Shown here one piece after another: positions 16,508 through 25,470 of a stretch of DNA of 64,000 nucleotides (positions within the stretch are counted from its first letter, which is position 1; each line of letters opens with the position of its first letter). Made by a program: the position numbers and the translations under genes. The notes under the pieces are model-generated. The model ran no database searches. It saw nothing but the letters and a program-made list of their open reading frames with translations, and was not told the DNA's origin. Source of the DNA: Flavobacteriales bacterium UBA6057 (lineage in GTDB: Bacteria > Bacteroidota > Bacteroidia > Flavobacteriales_G > Salibacteraceae); NCBI GenBank assembly GCA_002428995.1, contig DIYJ01000020.1, positions 365,063 through 429,062 of the forward strand, in the 5' to 3' direction.

Positions 16508-17716
16508 TTATACCCGTTCAATAATAGTAGCATAACCCTGCCCTACTCCAACACACATTGCTACCAGCGCATAGCGTTTGTTTTGTCTGTGGAGCTCAAT
16601 GGCAGCAGTATGCAGAATACGGGTACCGGTCATTCCCAGTGGATGCCCGAGTGCAATGGCTCCGCCATTTGGATTGATCCGTGGATCGTTATCCTCTAAG
16701 CCCATCTCCCTTGTACACGCCAGCACCTGAGAAGCGAAAGCTTCATTCAGCTCGAGGATGTCCATATCATCCAACGTCAATCCTGCTCGCTTCAATGCTT
16801 TTTCAGCTGCATACACAGGCCCGATGCCCATGATGCGAGGTTCCACGCCCGCCACACCTGAAGCCACAATTCGAGCCATGGGCTTGAGGTTGTGTTGCTT
16901 CAATCCATCTTCACTGGCCACCAGCATGGCTGCGGCACCATCGTTCAAGCCAGAGGCGTTTCCAGCGGTCACTGTCCCGCCTTCCTTTCGGAATGCCGGG
17001 CGAAGCTTTGCGAGGATCTCTGGAGTAGTAGTGGGCTTTAAGAACTCATCGTGTGCAAAAAGCACAGTCTCCTTCTTTCTGAGCAGAATCTCGACAGGCT
17101 TAATCTCTTCGGACAAACGACCACTTTCCTGCGCCTTGAAAGCCTTCACCTGAGAATTGTAGGCAAACAGATCCTGATCTTCACGGCTGATGTTGAACTT
17201 GTCTACTAAGTTCTCAGCGGTCTCTCCCATCGCATCCGTGCCGTACAATTCGTGCATTTTCTTATTCACGAAGCGCCATCCAAAGCTGGAATCATAAAGC
17301 TTACTGTCATTCCCAAAAGGCCTGGAAGCCTTGCTCATTACCCAAGGCCCGCGCGTCATGTTCTCGACTCCTCCAATTACAAACAGATCGCCTTCATCAG
17401 CGGCAATCGCTCTTCGGGCATGAACAGCAGCTGACATTCCGGAAGAACACAGTCGGTTCACCGTTTCGCCCGGCACCTTCCAGGGCAAACCCGCGAGAAG
17501 GAGTGACATACGCGCTACGTTTCGGTTGTCTTCACCTGCCTGATTGGCGCATCCCATAATCACATCGTCCACTGCTTCCCAGTCGACTGAGCTGTTTCGG
17601 TCCACCAGTGCCTTGATCACATGCGCTCCCATATCGTCCGCGCGAGTGGTTGAAAGGGCTCCCTGGAACTTTCCAATGGGTGTACGGATGGCATCTACGA
17701 TGAAAGACTCTCTCAT
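16508..17716 (-). CDS. paaJ: Acetyl-CoA acyltransferase (thiolase), probable beta-ketoadipyl-CoA thiolase PaaJ
   Basis: 402 residues from the ATG at 17716; the upstream in-frame 14 residues (His/Thr-rich) are not thiolase-like. Nucleophile Cys90 in NRLCSSGMSA, His in GHPLGMTGTR and Cys in MCVGVGQG complete the thiolase active site. The final step of the phenylacetate pathway cleaves 3-oxoadipyl-CoA to succinyl-CoA and acetyl-CoA. PaaJ is preferred over a general beta-oxidation thiolase because paaI, paaH, paaG, paaD and paaC are close by on the same strand; sequence alone does not settle the substrate. Confidence 0.85.
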   Translation of the reverse strand: MRESFIVDAIRTPIGKFQGALSTTRADDMGAHVIKALVDRNSSVDWEAVDDVIMGCANQAGEDNRNVARMSLLLAGLPWKVPGETVNRLCSSGMSAAVHARRAIAADEGDLFVIGGVENMTRGPWVMSKASRPFGNDSKLYDSSFGWRFVNKKMHELYGTDAMGETAENLVDKFNISREDQDLFAYNSQVKAFKAQESGRLSEEIKPVEILLRKKETVLFAHDEFLKPTTTPEILAKLRPAFRKEGGTVTAGNASGLNDGAAAMLVASEDGLKQHNLKPMARIVASGVAGVEPRIMGIGPVYAAEKALKRAGLTLDDMDILELNEAFASQVLACTREMGLEDNDPRINPNGGAIALGHPLGMTGTRILHTAAIELHRQNKRYALVAMCVGVGQGYATIIERV

Positions 17717-17770
17717 TTTATCTGTTTTATGGTGCAAATGTGTCAATTCCGCAGGCAATATGCGAGAGCT

Positions 17771-18199
17771 CTAGTCTTCGGGAAACCAATCTTTCCCTGT
17801 GCGATAAACCGTGCCTTTAAAAAGAGCTACAACGGCATCAGAAGCATTGCGCACCGTAACATGGTAAATCCCAATTTTATTGCTGAGGCTCACTTCTTCA
17901 GCCGTAGCCGTAATCACATCTCCTTCCCTCAAGCTCTCCGTGTGTGAGATGGAAGTTTCTACTGAAACAGCCCTCCTACCGTGGCCATTCGAGGCGAAAG
18001 CAAGTGCAGAATCCGCAATTGAATAAGTGATCCCTCCATGGGCAATGCCGAAACCATTGAGCATTTCTTTTCGCACCGTCATGCGGAGCACACAACTTCC
18101 AGCTGACTCTTCCACACGTTCAATTCCAAGCCATTGGCTGAAAGGATCATGGTTGTACATTCGGTCGACAACACGTTTGGCAAGGCTTTCGTCATTCAT
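17771..18199 (-). CDS. paaI: Hotdog-fold thioesterase PaaI
   Basis: 142 residues from the ATG at 18199; a much longer upstream frame has no family similarity and crosses the divergent dacB start. The central helix motif NGFGIAHGGITYSIADSALAFA is the hotdog signature, with the HGG and the catalytic Asp. PaaI hydrolyses stalled hydroxyphenylacetyl-CoA or ring-opened CoA esters and protects the CoA pool of the paa pathway. It precedes paaJ by 54 bases. No operator like that before paaC is visible upstream. Confidence 0.88.
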   Translation of the reverse strand: MNDESLAKRVVDRMYNHDPFSQWLGIERVEESAGSCVLRMTVRKEMLNGFGIAHGGITYSIADSALAFASNGHGRRAVSVETSISHTESLREGDVITATAEEVSLSNKIGIYHVTVRNASDAVVALFKGTVYRTGKDWFPED

Positions 18200-18259
18200 C
18201 TGTTGGAAAGATCTTTGATTATGGTCTATTCTCAACCAATGATAATGCTTCTTTGAATT

Positions 18260-19681
18260 ATGAAATCGTTCCATGTTCTCTTCGTTCTCCTGTGCTGGTC
18301 CATCGGACTTGTGGCACAAGACAATGCGCTCAATAAAGCTCAGATTGAACTTCAAAAACTTCAGTACGACCCTGCACTGAAACATGGAAGTATGGCCTTC
18401 ATGGCCATCAACATGGATAACGGAGCAGTGATCGCGGAACATGATCCCTTTAAAAGCATGGTTCCGGCTTCCATTCAGAAACTATTCACCACCTATGTAG
18501 CATTGGAAACGCTCGGTGCGGATCACACCTTCAAAACCACCTTTGGCCATACAGGAACGGTGAAAGATGGAACCTTGAGCGGCAACCTGGTAGTGATCGG
18601 TGGAGGCGATCCCACACTTGTTTCCCGGTATTTCCCTTCTTCCACGCTTCAACCCTTTGCCGACTATGTCACACAAGCGGGCATCACAAAGGTGGACGGA
18701 CGTCTGGAAGTAGACCTGTCCTACTTCGCTTCGCACAATACTCCGCGCGGCTGGATGTGGGAAGATATGGGCAATTATTTTGGCGCCACCCCTACTTCCG
18801 TCATGTGGATGGATAACCTGCTGGAGGTGAAACTGCGCAGTGGCCAGGAAGGTACGCGGGCTACAGTGGCAGAAGTGGCTCCGAAGCTTGAAGGACTGGA
18901 GATGGATATTCAAGTGGAAGCTGCGAATTCGAAACGAGACAACGCGTGGTTTTTTGGTGCCCCAGGATCTGATAAGATCTATGCCAAGGGAAGCATTCCG
19001 ATGCATCGACAGTCGTTCACCGTTAAAGCAGCTAATCCAAAGGTGAGTGAGTCGTTTTCCAAGGCATTGCTCGCTCAAACAAAACTTCTGGGAACCGAGA
19101 TTCGAATGGTTCAGAAACCTACATCTCTTCAGATGGTAGAATCAGTGACCGTAAGTTCTCCACCACTGCTTGAGATTGTAAGATTAACCAACCAGAAAAG
19201 CATCAACCTTTTTGCTGAAGCGCTGCTCTTGCATCTTGACCAGCGACAGGAACAGCGAAGCACCGAGGGTGGTCTGGCTGGCCTCGAGAACTATCTAAGA
19301 GAAAAGAAGATCAGCTTGGGAGGAACCCGATTCATCGATGGCAGCGGGCTTTCACCGCTCAACCGCATGACTTGCCAAACGATGATTGAGCTTTTGACAC
19401 AGGCTTATCGATCTGAAGGTTTTGAGGCATTTAAAAGCAGCCTGCCCATTGCAGGACAATCAGGAACACTCGCCAGCAGCTTTAAAGGCTCTAAGCTCGA
19501 AGGCAAGGTGATGGCAAAAAGTGGCACCATGTCAGGCGTAAGAAACTACGCGGGATACTTGATTAACGATCGCGGAGAGACTGTCGCTTTTTGCATCATG
19601 CTGAACGATTATGATGCGAAGCGTAAAGGAGAAGTGATGGCGAAGATTCAGACAGTGCTGGAAGGTGTGATGGTCGATTAA
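18260..19681 (+). CDS. dacB: D-alanyl-D-alanine carboxypeptidase/endopeptidase, PBP4 type (peptidase S13)
   Basis: 473 residues with a signal peptide (1-20, ending GLVAQ). Active-site motifs: SIQK (Ser71, Lys74), SIN in NQKSINLFAEA, and KSGT in AKSGTMSGVRNYAGYL. The large insert between the first two motifs is typical of class C PBP4. It trims or cleaves peptidoglycan peptide cross-links in the periplasm. It sits between paaI and the rest of the paa genes on the opposite strand. Its stop overlaps the convergent lipoprotein stop by 4 bases. Confidence 0.95.
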   Translation: MKSFHVLFVLLCWSIGLVAQDNALNKAQIELQKLQYDPALKHGSMAFMAINMDNGAVIAEHDPFKSMVPASIQKLFTTYVALETLGADHTFKTTFGHTGTVKDGTLSGNLVVIGGGDPTLVSRYFPSSTLQPFADYVTQAGITKVDGRLEVDLSYFASHNTPRGWMWEDMGNYFGATPTSVMWMDNLLEVKLRSGQEGTRATVAEVAPKLEGLEMDIQVEAANSKRDNAWFFGAPGSDKIYAKGSIPMHRQSFTVKAANPKVSESFSKALLAQTKLLGTEIRMVQKPTSLQMVESVTVSSPPLLEIVRLTNQKSINLFAEALLLHLDQRQEQRSTEGGLAGLENYLREKKISLGGTRFIDGSGLSPLNRMTCQTMIELLTQAYRSEGFEAFKSSLPIAGQSGTLASSFKGSKLEGKVMAKSGTMSGVRNYAGYLINDRGETVAFCIMLNDYDAKRKGEVMAKIQTVLEGVMVD

Positions 19682-20232
19682 TTATACTCGTAACGCACCC
19701 ACAACTTAATCCCCTGACCTTCTTCATTTCGGTATTCCAAAAAGCCTGGGTTTCCATCTCCTCTAACAAAGAGGCGCATATTGAACCAATAGATTTCTGA
19801 AGGAGGAATATCACTCCACTCAGCATCATTTAGGCTGAATCGGTAATAGTTCCAGACATCCTCACTTACGATAGGCATTCCTTCCCTGAACATGAAAGTG
19901 CCGAGCGTGGTGTTCTCATATAGCTCTGGTGATTCAAACCAAGGCTGTGGGCGAATACTTTCTGTGATGCTGAGGTAAACATCTGGTTCTTTTTCATGCG
20001 GTGGATCCCATTCCTCCTGTGTGTAGCTATCCATACCGAATATCATGATACTATCGATATACACCAGAGATGGCAAGCGTTCTTCGCTACAATCCGAGCC
20101 TTGATATTGCTCATCGCAAACACACTCACCTTCTTGGCATTCACCATTGACACAGCTAACATCCTTGCATTCATCCCGGCAAGAAACGACAACACAAAAC
20201 AGAAAAATGAGAGGTAATAGGAGACGCTTCAT
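19678..20232 (-). CDS. Lipoprotein with one EGF-like cysteine motif, unknown function
   Basis: 184 residues from the ATG at 20232, chosen because it gives a lipoprotein signal (VVVSC, Cys about residue 18). Directly after the lipid Cys comes a compact EGF-like segment with six cysteines (CKDVSCVNGECQEGECVC...C). The rest (about 55-184) is acidic and Trp/Tyr-rich with no recognised domain. Proteins with this layout are common and uncharacterised in Bacteroidota. Probably cell-surface or periplasmic. Confidence 0.7.
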   Translation of the reverse strand: MKRLLLPLIFLFCVVVSCRDECKDVSCVNGECQEGECVCDEQYQGSDCSEERLPSLVYIDSIMIFGMDSYTQEEWDPPHEKEPDVYLSITESIRPQPWFESPELYENTTLGTFMFREGMPIVSEDVWNYYRFSLNDAEWSDIPPSEIYWFNMRLFVRGDGNPGFLEYRNEEGQGIKLWVRYEYN

Positions 20233-20290
20233 AACTTGGTTTGGGGACGTGAAAGTTAGAAAAACCAAGAATATTCTTAACGCCTGCTCC

Positions 20291-20644
20291 TCACATCCCC
20301 ATATCCAAGGCTTGACGTACGAGATTTTGTATCGCCTCTGCATTCACCATTTCTCCAAAACCGAGCTTGTATGTTCTCGCCTTTGCACCATCGCCTTGCA
20401 GAATCTTGAAAGGGTCATCCAGGCTTGCCCCTTCCATGAACAAAAGCGTAATGTGCTTTTTAGCAACTCGATAGCCACAAATGTTCTTGTGATGATGGAA
20501 GGCAATGCTGCCCCATTTCATCGATTCCTTGACTTTGGAGTCGGCAGATAATACGGCTTCTCGCATCTCCAGAAGAAGTTGACGCTGAGGTTCTTCGAGT
20601 CCGTTCACGTATGACTCGATTTCTTTGCTTGAATAGGGTATCAT
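20291..20644 (-). CDS. DUF1801-family small protein (YdhG-like)
   Basis: 117 residues. MREAVLSADSKVKESMKWG and FHHHKNICGYRVAKKHITL match the DUF1801/YdhG fold with the conserved MKWG, followed by LLFMEGASLDDP. No biochemical role is established for the family. Its start overlaps the upstream membrane-protein stop (ATGA, 20641-20644), so the two are co-translated. Confidence 0.8.
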   Translation of the reverse strand: MIPYSSKEIESYVNGLEEPQRQLLLEMREAVLSADSKVKESMKWGSIAFHHHKNICGYRVAKKHITLLFMEGASLDDPFKILQGDGAKARTYKLGFGEMVNAEAIQNLVRQALDMGM

Positions 20645-21048
20645 GTGGTTTTGGATTTTTTGAAATCATAGATCAGCGCAACAACAACTCCCATCACACC
20701 GCCAATGGCGAGATGTGCAATGGAATTCAACAGGAAAATGGTGTTGATATCTACCTTCCAGATCGCGCGTACCACCAAGGCCTGAGGAATGAACATGAGG
20801 GCTGCGGCAATGACTCCGTAGCCAAAAGCTCCAAGCCTGGTCCGGTGCTTTTCATAGTAATAGGGAAAGAGATAAACGACCAGCAGAGCATAGATCAAGT
20901 GGTTGACCAAAAGGGCTGCATAGTTGATTTCTTCCCTGCGATAGGGAACGTAATTCGCATCGTCCATGGCCATGTACCAAAGCGTGGTGAGCAGGTTGCT
21001 GACCAGGAAGGCTCCAAAGACGGAGACAAGGAACTTACCGGTTTTCAT
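20641..21048 (-). CDS. Small integral membrane protein, four predicted TM helices
   Basis: 135 residues from the ATG at 21048 (an upstream frame adds 20 polar residues). Four hydrophobic helices, roughly 5-24, 43-64, 75-95 and 104-127, with a charged C-terminus (YDFKKSKTT). It resembles DUF1761-type membrane proteins but I am not sure of the family. Overlaps the DUF1801 gene by 4 bases and is divergent from the AraC regulator. Confidence 0.65.
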   Translation of the reverse strand: MKTGKFLVSVFGAFLVSNLLTTLWYMAMDDANYVPYRREEINYAALLVNHLIYALLVVYLFPYYYEKHRTRLGAFGYGVIAAALMFIPQALVVRAIWKVDINTIFLLNSIAHLAIGGVMGVVVALIYDFKKSKTT

Positions 21049-21119
21049 GTTGCTTTTTGTGGCAATAGTATCCCGGTGAATTCGCGAAAAATTGACATTT
21101 TGCGACAATCTGAACCGAC

Positions 21120-22139
21120 ATGTTTTTTGCAGGCAGCTTCATACTGGATTTAGCAGAGTTCGCTTCCACTCGAGGTGCTGACCGCTCATCGTTGTTGAAG
21201 ATGAGCTCAGCTTCAGAGCAGCAATTGGCAGAGCCCAACTCCATCGTTGATTATCATGCCGTTTCCAATGTCTTTGGACTGATCCGACAACAATGGCACA
21301 CCCCAAACTTCGGATTGGAGATGGGAGAAGAGATCAACCTGAGATCGACACAGTTCATCGATCAGATGATGGATCGGTGCTCCAACGTCCAGGAAGCCTT
21401 TGAATTCGCCATTGCCTACAGCAGGCTGATCAGCGACTCAATGGAGTGTTCGCTGGAAGTATTTGGGGATCGCTTCAAGGTGAATTTTGAGCTTCATCCT
21501 GAATGGGCTCTTCTGGACGATTTTGCCATTGCACAAAACCTGGATCTGGCACTGCTCTGTTGCCAGAAGTCTCTCGGCCGCCTGACCCGGGAAACGCATT
21601 TCCCACTAGAAGTGAACTTCTACTACCCCAAACCGAAGAAGATCTCAGGACACTTTAAAAGTTTCAATTGTCACCTCAACTTTGGCCAGCCAGTGTCGTC
21701 CATCGTATTCAGCAAACACCTTTTGCAGACGCCAGCTGTTGACACTGACCATGGACTCCTTGCTCAGCTTCAGGAACAGGCAAATACAATGCTTGAATCT
21801 CTGCCGGATGAAGAACCGCTTCTGCGAAGAGTGAAAAGTTCCATTTTGAAAACTGCCGCCCCTGACAACTTCAACATTGCTTCAGTAGCCAGCGATCTCA
21901 ACGTGACAACTCGCACGCTACAGCGTCAGCTCAAAGCGCAAGGTCTTTCCTTCCGCGAAGTGCAACAGGAGATCAGACTACAGTTGGCACGCAAAATCAT
22001 GCGCAATCATCCGGTCAACCTCGATGAGGTGGCCTACCTTGTAGGATACTCAGAACCCAGCGCTTTTGTAAGAGCGTTTAAAGCCTGGACAGGACAAAGC
22101 CCGAGGAAATTTGTAGCCGCTGAATCAGACCGATACTAG
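21120..22139 (+). CDS. AraC-family transcriptional regulator (Arabinose_bd + HTH_18 type)
   Basis: 339 residues. The N-terminal 20-200 region matches the AraC_N/Arabinose_bd domain of OruR/ArgR-like regulators. The C-terminal 240-335 region holds two helix-turn-helix motifs: FNIASVASDLNVTTRTLQRQL and NLDEVAYLVGYSEPSAFVRAFK, with the signature end WTGQSPRKF. It lies between the membrane-protein pair (divergent) and the paa genes (convergent), so it could control either; no operator pair proves this. Its stop shares CTAG with the paaH stop. Confidence 0.9.
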   Translation: MFFAGSFILDLAEFASTRGADRSSLLKMSSASEQQLAEPNSIVDYHAVSNVFGLIRQQWHTPNFGLEMGEEINLRSTQFIDQMMDRCSNVQEAFEFAIAYSRLISDSMECSLEVFGDRFKVNFELHPEWALLDDFAIAQNLDLALLCCQKSLGRLTRETHFPLEVNFYYPKPKKISGHFKSFNCHLNFGQPVSSIVFSKHLLQTPAVDTDHGLLAQLQEQANTMLESLPDEEPLLRRVKSSILKTAAPDNFNIASVASDLNVTTRTLQRQLKAQGLSFREVQQEIRLQLARKIMRNHPVNLDEVAYLVGYSEPSAFVRAFKAWTGQSPRKFVAAESDRY

Positions 22140-23293
22140 AAGAAATTGGTTCCTGCGATCACCATTCTACGCAGCAGCGGACTGGCTCGGTAGCGTTCTT
22201 CGTGGTATTCCTTATAGAGCTCGTCCAGCATGCGCAAACAGTGTTCGATACCTCGCTCATCCGCCCACTGCAGCAAGCCCTTTGGGTAGTTCACACCCTT
22301 GGTCATTGCCAGCTCAATGTCATCGCGATTGGCGATGCCCAAATGCAATGCATCGGCCGCTTCATTGATCAGCATCGATAGAATTCTGGAAACCACGGCC
22401 TCTCCGAGTGTTTTGTCTTTATCCGCTTCCGGCTGTTCTGCACCCTCTGAATAATCGTAGTAACCTCTGCCCGACTTCCTTCCAAGATAGCCGGCCTCTG
22501 TCATTCTCTTTTGAGTGAAAGAAGGTTTGTAGCGAGGGTCGTAATAAAAGGCTGTCCAAACCGACTCAGTCACGGCATAGTTCACATCATTGCCGATGTA
22601 GTCCATCAGCTCAAAGGGTCCCATTCTAAAGCCTCCAAGTTCTTTCATCGCCCAGTCGATGGTCGGTATGTCCGCAAAGCCTTCTTCATAAATACGAAGG
22701 GCTTCACCGTAAAATGGACGCGCCACACGATTGACGATGAATCCAGGAGTATCCTTGGTAATGACCGTCACCTTCTTCCAGCTATCGATCAGCTGCTTTG
22801 CCCGATCCCGGGTATCATCCGAAGTCTGGACCGCAGGAACGATCTCCACCAAAGGCATGAGCGGTGCGGGGTTAAAAAAGTGGATTCCGATTACCCGGCT
22901 GGCGTTCTCGCAGGAAGAAGCAATGGATGCAATGGAAAGTGAAGAAGTGTTGGATGCGAGGATGCAATCTTCTCCCACATGATTCTCAAGCGAGGAAAAG
23001 ACTTCGCGTTTTACGTCCAGTCGTTCAACAATGGCTTCGATGACCATTCCACAACCACTGAAAGCTTCATAAGAAGTAGCGTATTCGATACGTCCCAATA
23101 TCTCCTGCGCTACTGAGGCCTCAAGCCGGCCTTTTTCCACCAGTCGATTCATGATTTTCTCATGACCGGCTTTGGCCTTAGCAATCGCGCTTTCGTTCAC
23201 ATCAAACAAAATGGCCTGATGTCCGGCCGTTGAAGCTACCTGGGCAATACCGCTGCCCATGGTACCTGCTCCAATGATTCCAATCTTTTCCAT
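22136..23293 (-). CDS. paaH: 3-hydroxyacyl-CoA dehydrogenase PaaH
   Basis: 385 residues. NAD-binding GIIGAGTMGSGIAQ at the N-terminus, catalytic His in IGIHFFNPAPLMPLVEIV, then two 3HCDH C-terminal modules (from about 185 and 295). It oxidises 3-hydroxyadipyl-CoA to 3-oxoadipyl-CoA in the cytoplasm. It is shorter than the E. coli enzyme (about 475). Its ATG overlaps the paaG stop by one base (TAATG), so it is coupled to paaG. Confidence 0.9.
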   Translation of the reverse strand: MEKIGIIGAGTMGSGIAQVASTAGHQAILFDVNESAIAKAKAGHEKIMNRLVEKGRLEASVAQEILGRIEYATSYEAFSGCGMVIEAIVERLDVKREVFSSLENHVGEDCILASNTSSLSIASIASSCENASRVIGIHFFNPAPLMPLVEIVPAVQTSDDTRDRAKQLIDSWKKVTVITKDTPGFIVNRVARPFYGEALRIYEEGFADIPTIDWAMKELGGFRMGPFELMDYIGNDVNYAVTESVWTAFYYDPRYKPSFTQKRMTEAGYLGRKSGRGYYDYSEGAEQPEADKDKTLGEAVVSRILSMLINEAADALHLGIANRDDIELAMTKGVNYPKGLLQWADERGIEHCLRMLDELYKEYHEERYRASPLLRRMVIAGTNFF

Positions 23294-24075
23294 TATTCGC
23301 CTTTGAATTCGGGTTTTCTCTTTTCGAGGAAAGCATTCACTCCCTCGTTGTAATCGTAGGTGCCAGCTGCCTCAACCTGTGCTTCACCTTCTTCGTTCAA
23401 TTGCTCCGCCAAATCGTTTTCAAAAGAACGATTGAGCAAACGCTTCGTAAGTCCAAGTCCTCTTGTAGGCATCTTAGCGAGTTTCTGCGCGATCGCCATG
23501 CTACCATCGGAGAATTCTTCATCTTCCAGCACCTTGTAAATCATACCCATGCGCTCCGCTTCTTCAGCGGCTACTTTCTCACCAAGCATCATGAGTGCAG
23601 AGGCTTTTTGCCAGCCAATGAGCCTCGGAAGCATAAAGGTTCCTCCGCTATCCGGGATGAGGCCAATCTTGCTGAAGGCTTGTAAGAAGGAAGAAGACTT
23701 GGTTGCTACAACCACATCGCAGGCCAAGGCAATGTTAGCTCCAGCGCCTGCGGCTACACCATTTACAGCCGCTACGATCGGCTTTTCAATTTCGCGGATT
23801 TTCAGAATGATGGGGTTGTAGTGCTCTCTTACAATCTCTTCGATCTGCGGATCTCCTTCCGCAATCGCTTCTTGTAAATCCTGTCCTGCACAGAACGCTT
23901 TTCCTTCCCCCGTCAGGTAAATCGCCCGGACAGCACTGTTTGATGCGCATTCATCCAAAGCATCCTGAAGGGCGAGTGCCATTTCACGATTGAAGCTGTT
24001 AAATACCGTTGGGCGATTCAGTCGTATGACTGCAATCCCGTTGTCAATGTTGAAGTGTAATGTATCGGAAGGCAT
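23293..24075 (-). CDS. paaG: Enoyl-CoA hydratase/isomerase PaaG
   Basis: 260 residues, usual length. Crotonase signatures: GEGKAFCAGQDL, the oxyanion segment AAVNGVAAGAGANIALACDV, and LIPDSGGTFMLPRLIG with the Asp found in PaaG-type isomerases. PaaG converts the ring 1,2-epoxide of phenylacetyl-CoA to the oxepin and also isomerises later intermediates. Followed directly by paaH; 114 bases separate it from the upstream paaD. Confidence 0.9.
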   Translation of the reverse strand: MPSDTLHFNIDNGIAVIRLNRPTVFNSFNREMALALQDALDECASNSAVRAIYLTGEGKAFCAGQDLQEAIAEGDPQIEEIVREHYNPIILKIREIEKPIVAAVNGVAAGAGANIALACDVVVATKSSSFLQAFSKIGLIPDSGGTFMLPRLIGWQKASALMMLGEKVAAEEAERMGMIYKVLEDEEFSDGSMAIAQKLAKMPTRGLGLTKRLLNRSFENDLAEQLNEEGEAQVEAAGTYDYNEGVNAFLEKRKPEFKGE

Positions 24076-24189
24076 GGGAACAGATTAAGGGTCAAAGATG
24101 AAAGATCAAGGTGAAAAAGCGCGGAAGAAAACTCAAAGTTTGACACCGCCCTACCACAATCCCTGATCCTTGAACTTTGATCTAAAAAA

Positions 24190-24690
24190 CTACAAGCACT
24201 TAAAATAGTCGAAAGGCTCGAGGCAATCGTTGCACTTGAAATGGGCCTTGCAAGGTGTAGAGCCAAACTGGCTTACCATTTTAGTGTCATGCGAACCGCA
24301 GTTTGGGCACTTGATCTGACGCTCTTCGCCCATCAAGGCTAATTTGTCTGAAGATTCATCTGCGGGTGGGGCAATACCGTAGGCTTCCAATTTTGAGCGA
24401 CCGCTATCGCTGATCATGGCAGTAGACCACGCAGGACTCAGCACTGTTTTTACCGTGAAAGGTTCCATTTTGGCATGGTGCAGCGCATCATTCACGCTGT
24501 CTTCAATCACCTGAGTGGCAGGACATCCTGAGTAGGTCGGAGTGATGTCCACGTGGAGGTGACCTTCTATATCCTTCACAGATCGGACGATCCCAAGGTC
24601 CACAATGGAAATCACCGGGATTTCGGGATCTTCTACCTTATCCAGAACATCCCAGGCCTTAGTCTCTAAAGATGTTTGTTCACCTACCAT
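24190..24690 (-). CDS. paaD: Phenylacetyl-CoA epoxidase assembly subunit PaaD
   Basis: 166 residues. The N-terminal MIP18/DUF59 domain (DPEIPVISIVDLGIV, then YSGCPATQVIEDSV) is followed by a C-terminal zinc ribbon (CPNCGSHDT, CKAHFKC, CLEPFDYFKC, about 125-166). PaaD is needed for maturation of the PaaABC(E) monooxygenase, probably in Fe-S or di-iron loading. It overlaps paaC by 7 bases. Confidence 0.93.
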   Translation of the reverse strand: MVGEQTSLETKAWDVLDKVEDPEIPVISIVDLGIVRSVKDIEGHLHVDITPTYSGCPATQVIEDSVNDALHHAKMEPFTVKTVLSPAWSTAMISDSGRSKLEAYGIAPPADESSDKLALMGEERQIKCPNCGSHDTKMVSQFGSTPCKAHFKCNDCLEPFDYFKCL

Positions 24691-25445
24691 TCAGCATCTG
24701 GATATGCCCGCTGCAGGAACTGCATCTCTGCCAATATGAATCCGAGGTGCTCACTATGAAATCCTGTCTTTCCACCGCTTTGCATCCACTCGGCCTCCGG
24801 CATTTTCAATCCCGCTTCATCCAACACCCGCTTCACCTCTGCCATCCAGCGTTCTTTCACTGCTGGTGCATCGTAGATCATTCCGTCTTTCTGAAGTTCA
24901 GCTTCATCCTCGCTCTGCTCAAACATTTCACCGGTAAACATCCAGAAGTCATCAATGGCATGCTGCATCTTATCATGACTTTCCTCCGTGCCATCTCCAA
25001 GTCTGATCACCCATTCACTGCTCCAGCGATGATGGTAGGTCACTTCCTTCACAGACTTCAAAGCGATGTCCCGAAGGCGCTCATCTTTCGATTCTGACAG
25101 CTGCTGCAACACCAGCAAATGCCAGGCATCGAAATAAAATTGACGTGCTATGGTGGAGGCGAAGTTTCCATTCGGCTGCTCCACGATGAGGAAATTCTTA
25201 AAGTCGAGTACATCTCTGCGATAAGCCAATACATCCTCATCGCGCCCTTTTCCTTCGAGTGCTCCCGCATAATCGAGGTAGTTGCGCGATTGACCGATGA
25301 GATCGAGCGCAATATTCGTCATGGCAATGTCCTGCTCAAGTACGGGGCCGTGGCCACACCACTCTCCCAATCGATGTCCAAGCACAAGAGCATTGTCACC
25401 GAGGTGAAGAAGAAAGTCGAATAAAGATTCTTTAGTTGCTGTCAT
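24684..25445 (-). CDS. paaC: Phenylacetyl-CoA 1,2-epoxidase structural subunit PaaC
   Basis: 253 residues. Ferritin-like helical protein with GHRLGEWCGHGPVLEQDIAM, LIGQSRNYLDYAG and EVTYHHRWSSEWVIRLGDGT, all characteristic of PaaC. It is the non-catalytic partner of PaaA in the epoxidase. It is the first gene of this transcript: upstream lies a divergent T9SS gene, and paaA and paaB are not in the window. A candidate promoter and an inverted repeat lie just upstream. Confidence 0.93.
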   Translation of the reverse strand: MTATKESLFDFLLHLGDNALVLGHRLGEWCGHGPVLEQDIAMTNIALDLIGQSRNYLDYAGALEGKGRDEDVLAYRRDVLDFKNFLIVEQPNGNFASTIARQFYFDAWHLLVLQQLSESKDERLRDIALKSVKEVTYHHRWSSEWVIRLGDGTEESHDKMQHAIDDFWMFTGEMFEQSEDEAELQKDGMIYDAPAVKERWMAEVKRVLDEAGLKMPEAEWMQSGGKTGFHSEHLGFILAEMQFLQRAYPDAEW

Positions 25446-25462
25446 AAATCTGAAAGTGAAGT

Positions 25463-25470
25463 CAAAAGTA
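25463..25470 (-). promoter_or_regulatory. Candidate -7 box of the paaC promoter
   Basis: On the minus strand the box reads TACTTTTG, a full match to the Bacteroidota TAnnTTTG element, 17 bases before the paaC ATG. At 19-base spacing the -33 site reads TTT rather than TTG. The transcript leader would be very short. Confidence 0.45.

Noticed and set aside
15873..16535. 220-residue plus-strand ORF opposite era
   Set aside because: Shadow of a confirmed GTPase gene.
17717..17758. Longer N-terminus of the thiolase
   Set aside because: The 14 extra residues do not resemble any thiolase and MRESFIVDAIRTP is the standard start.
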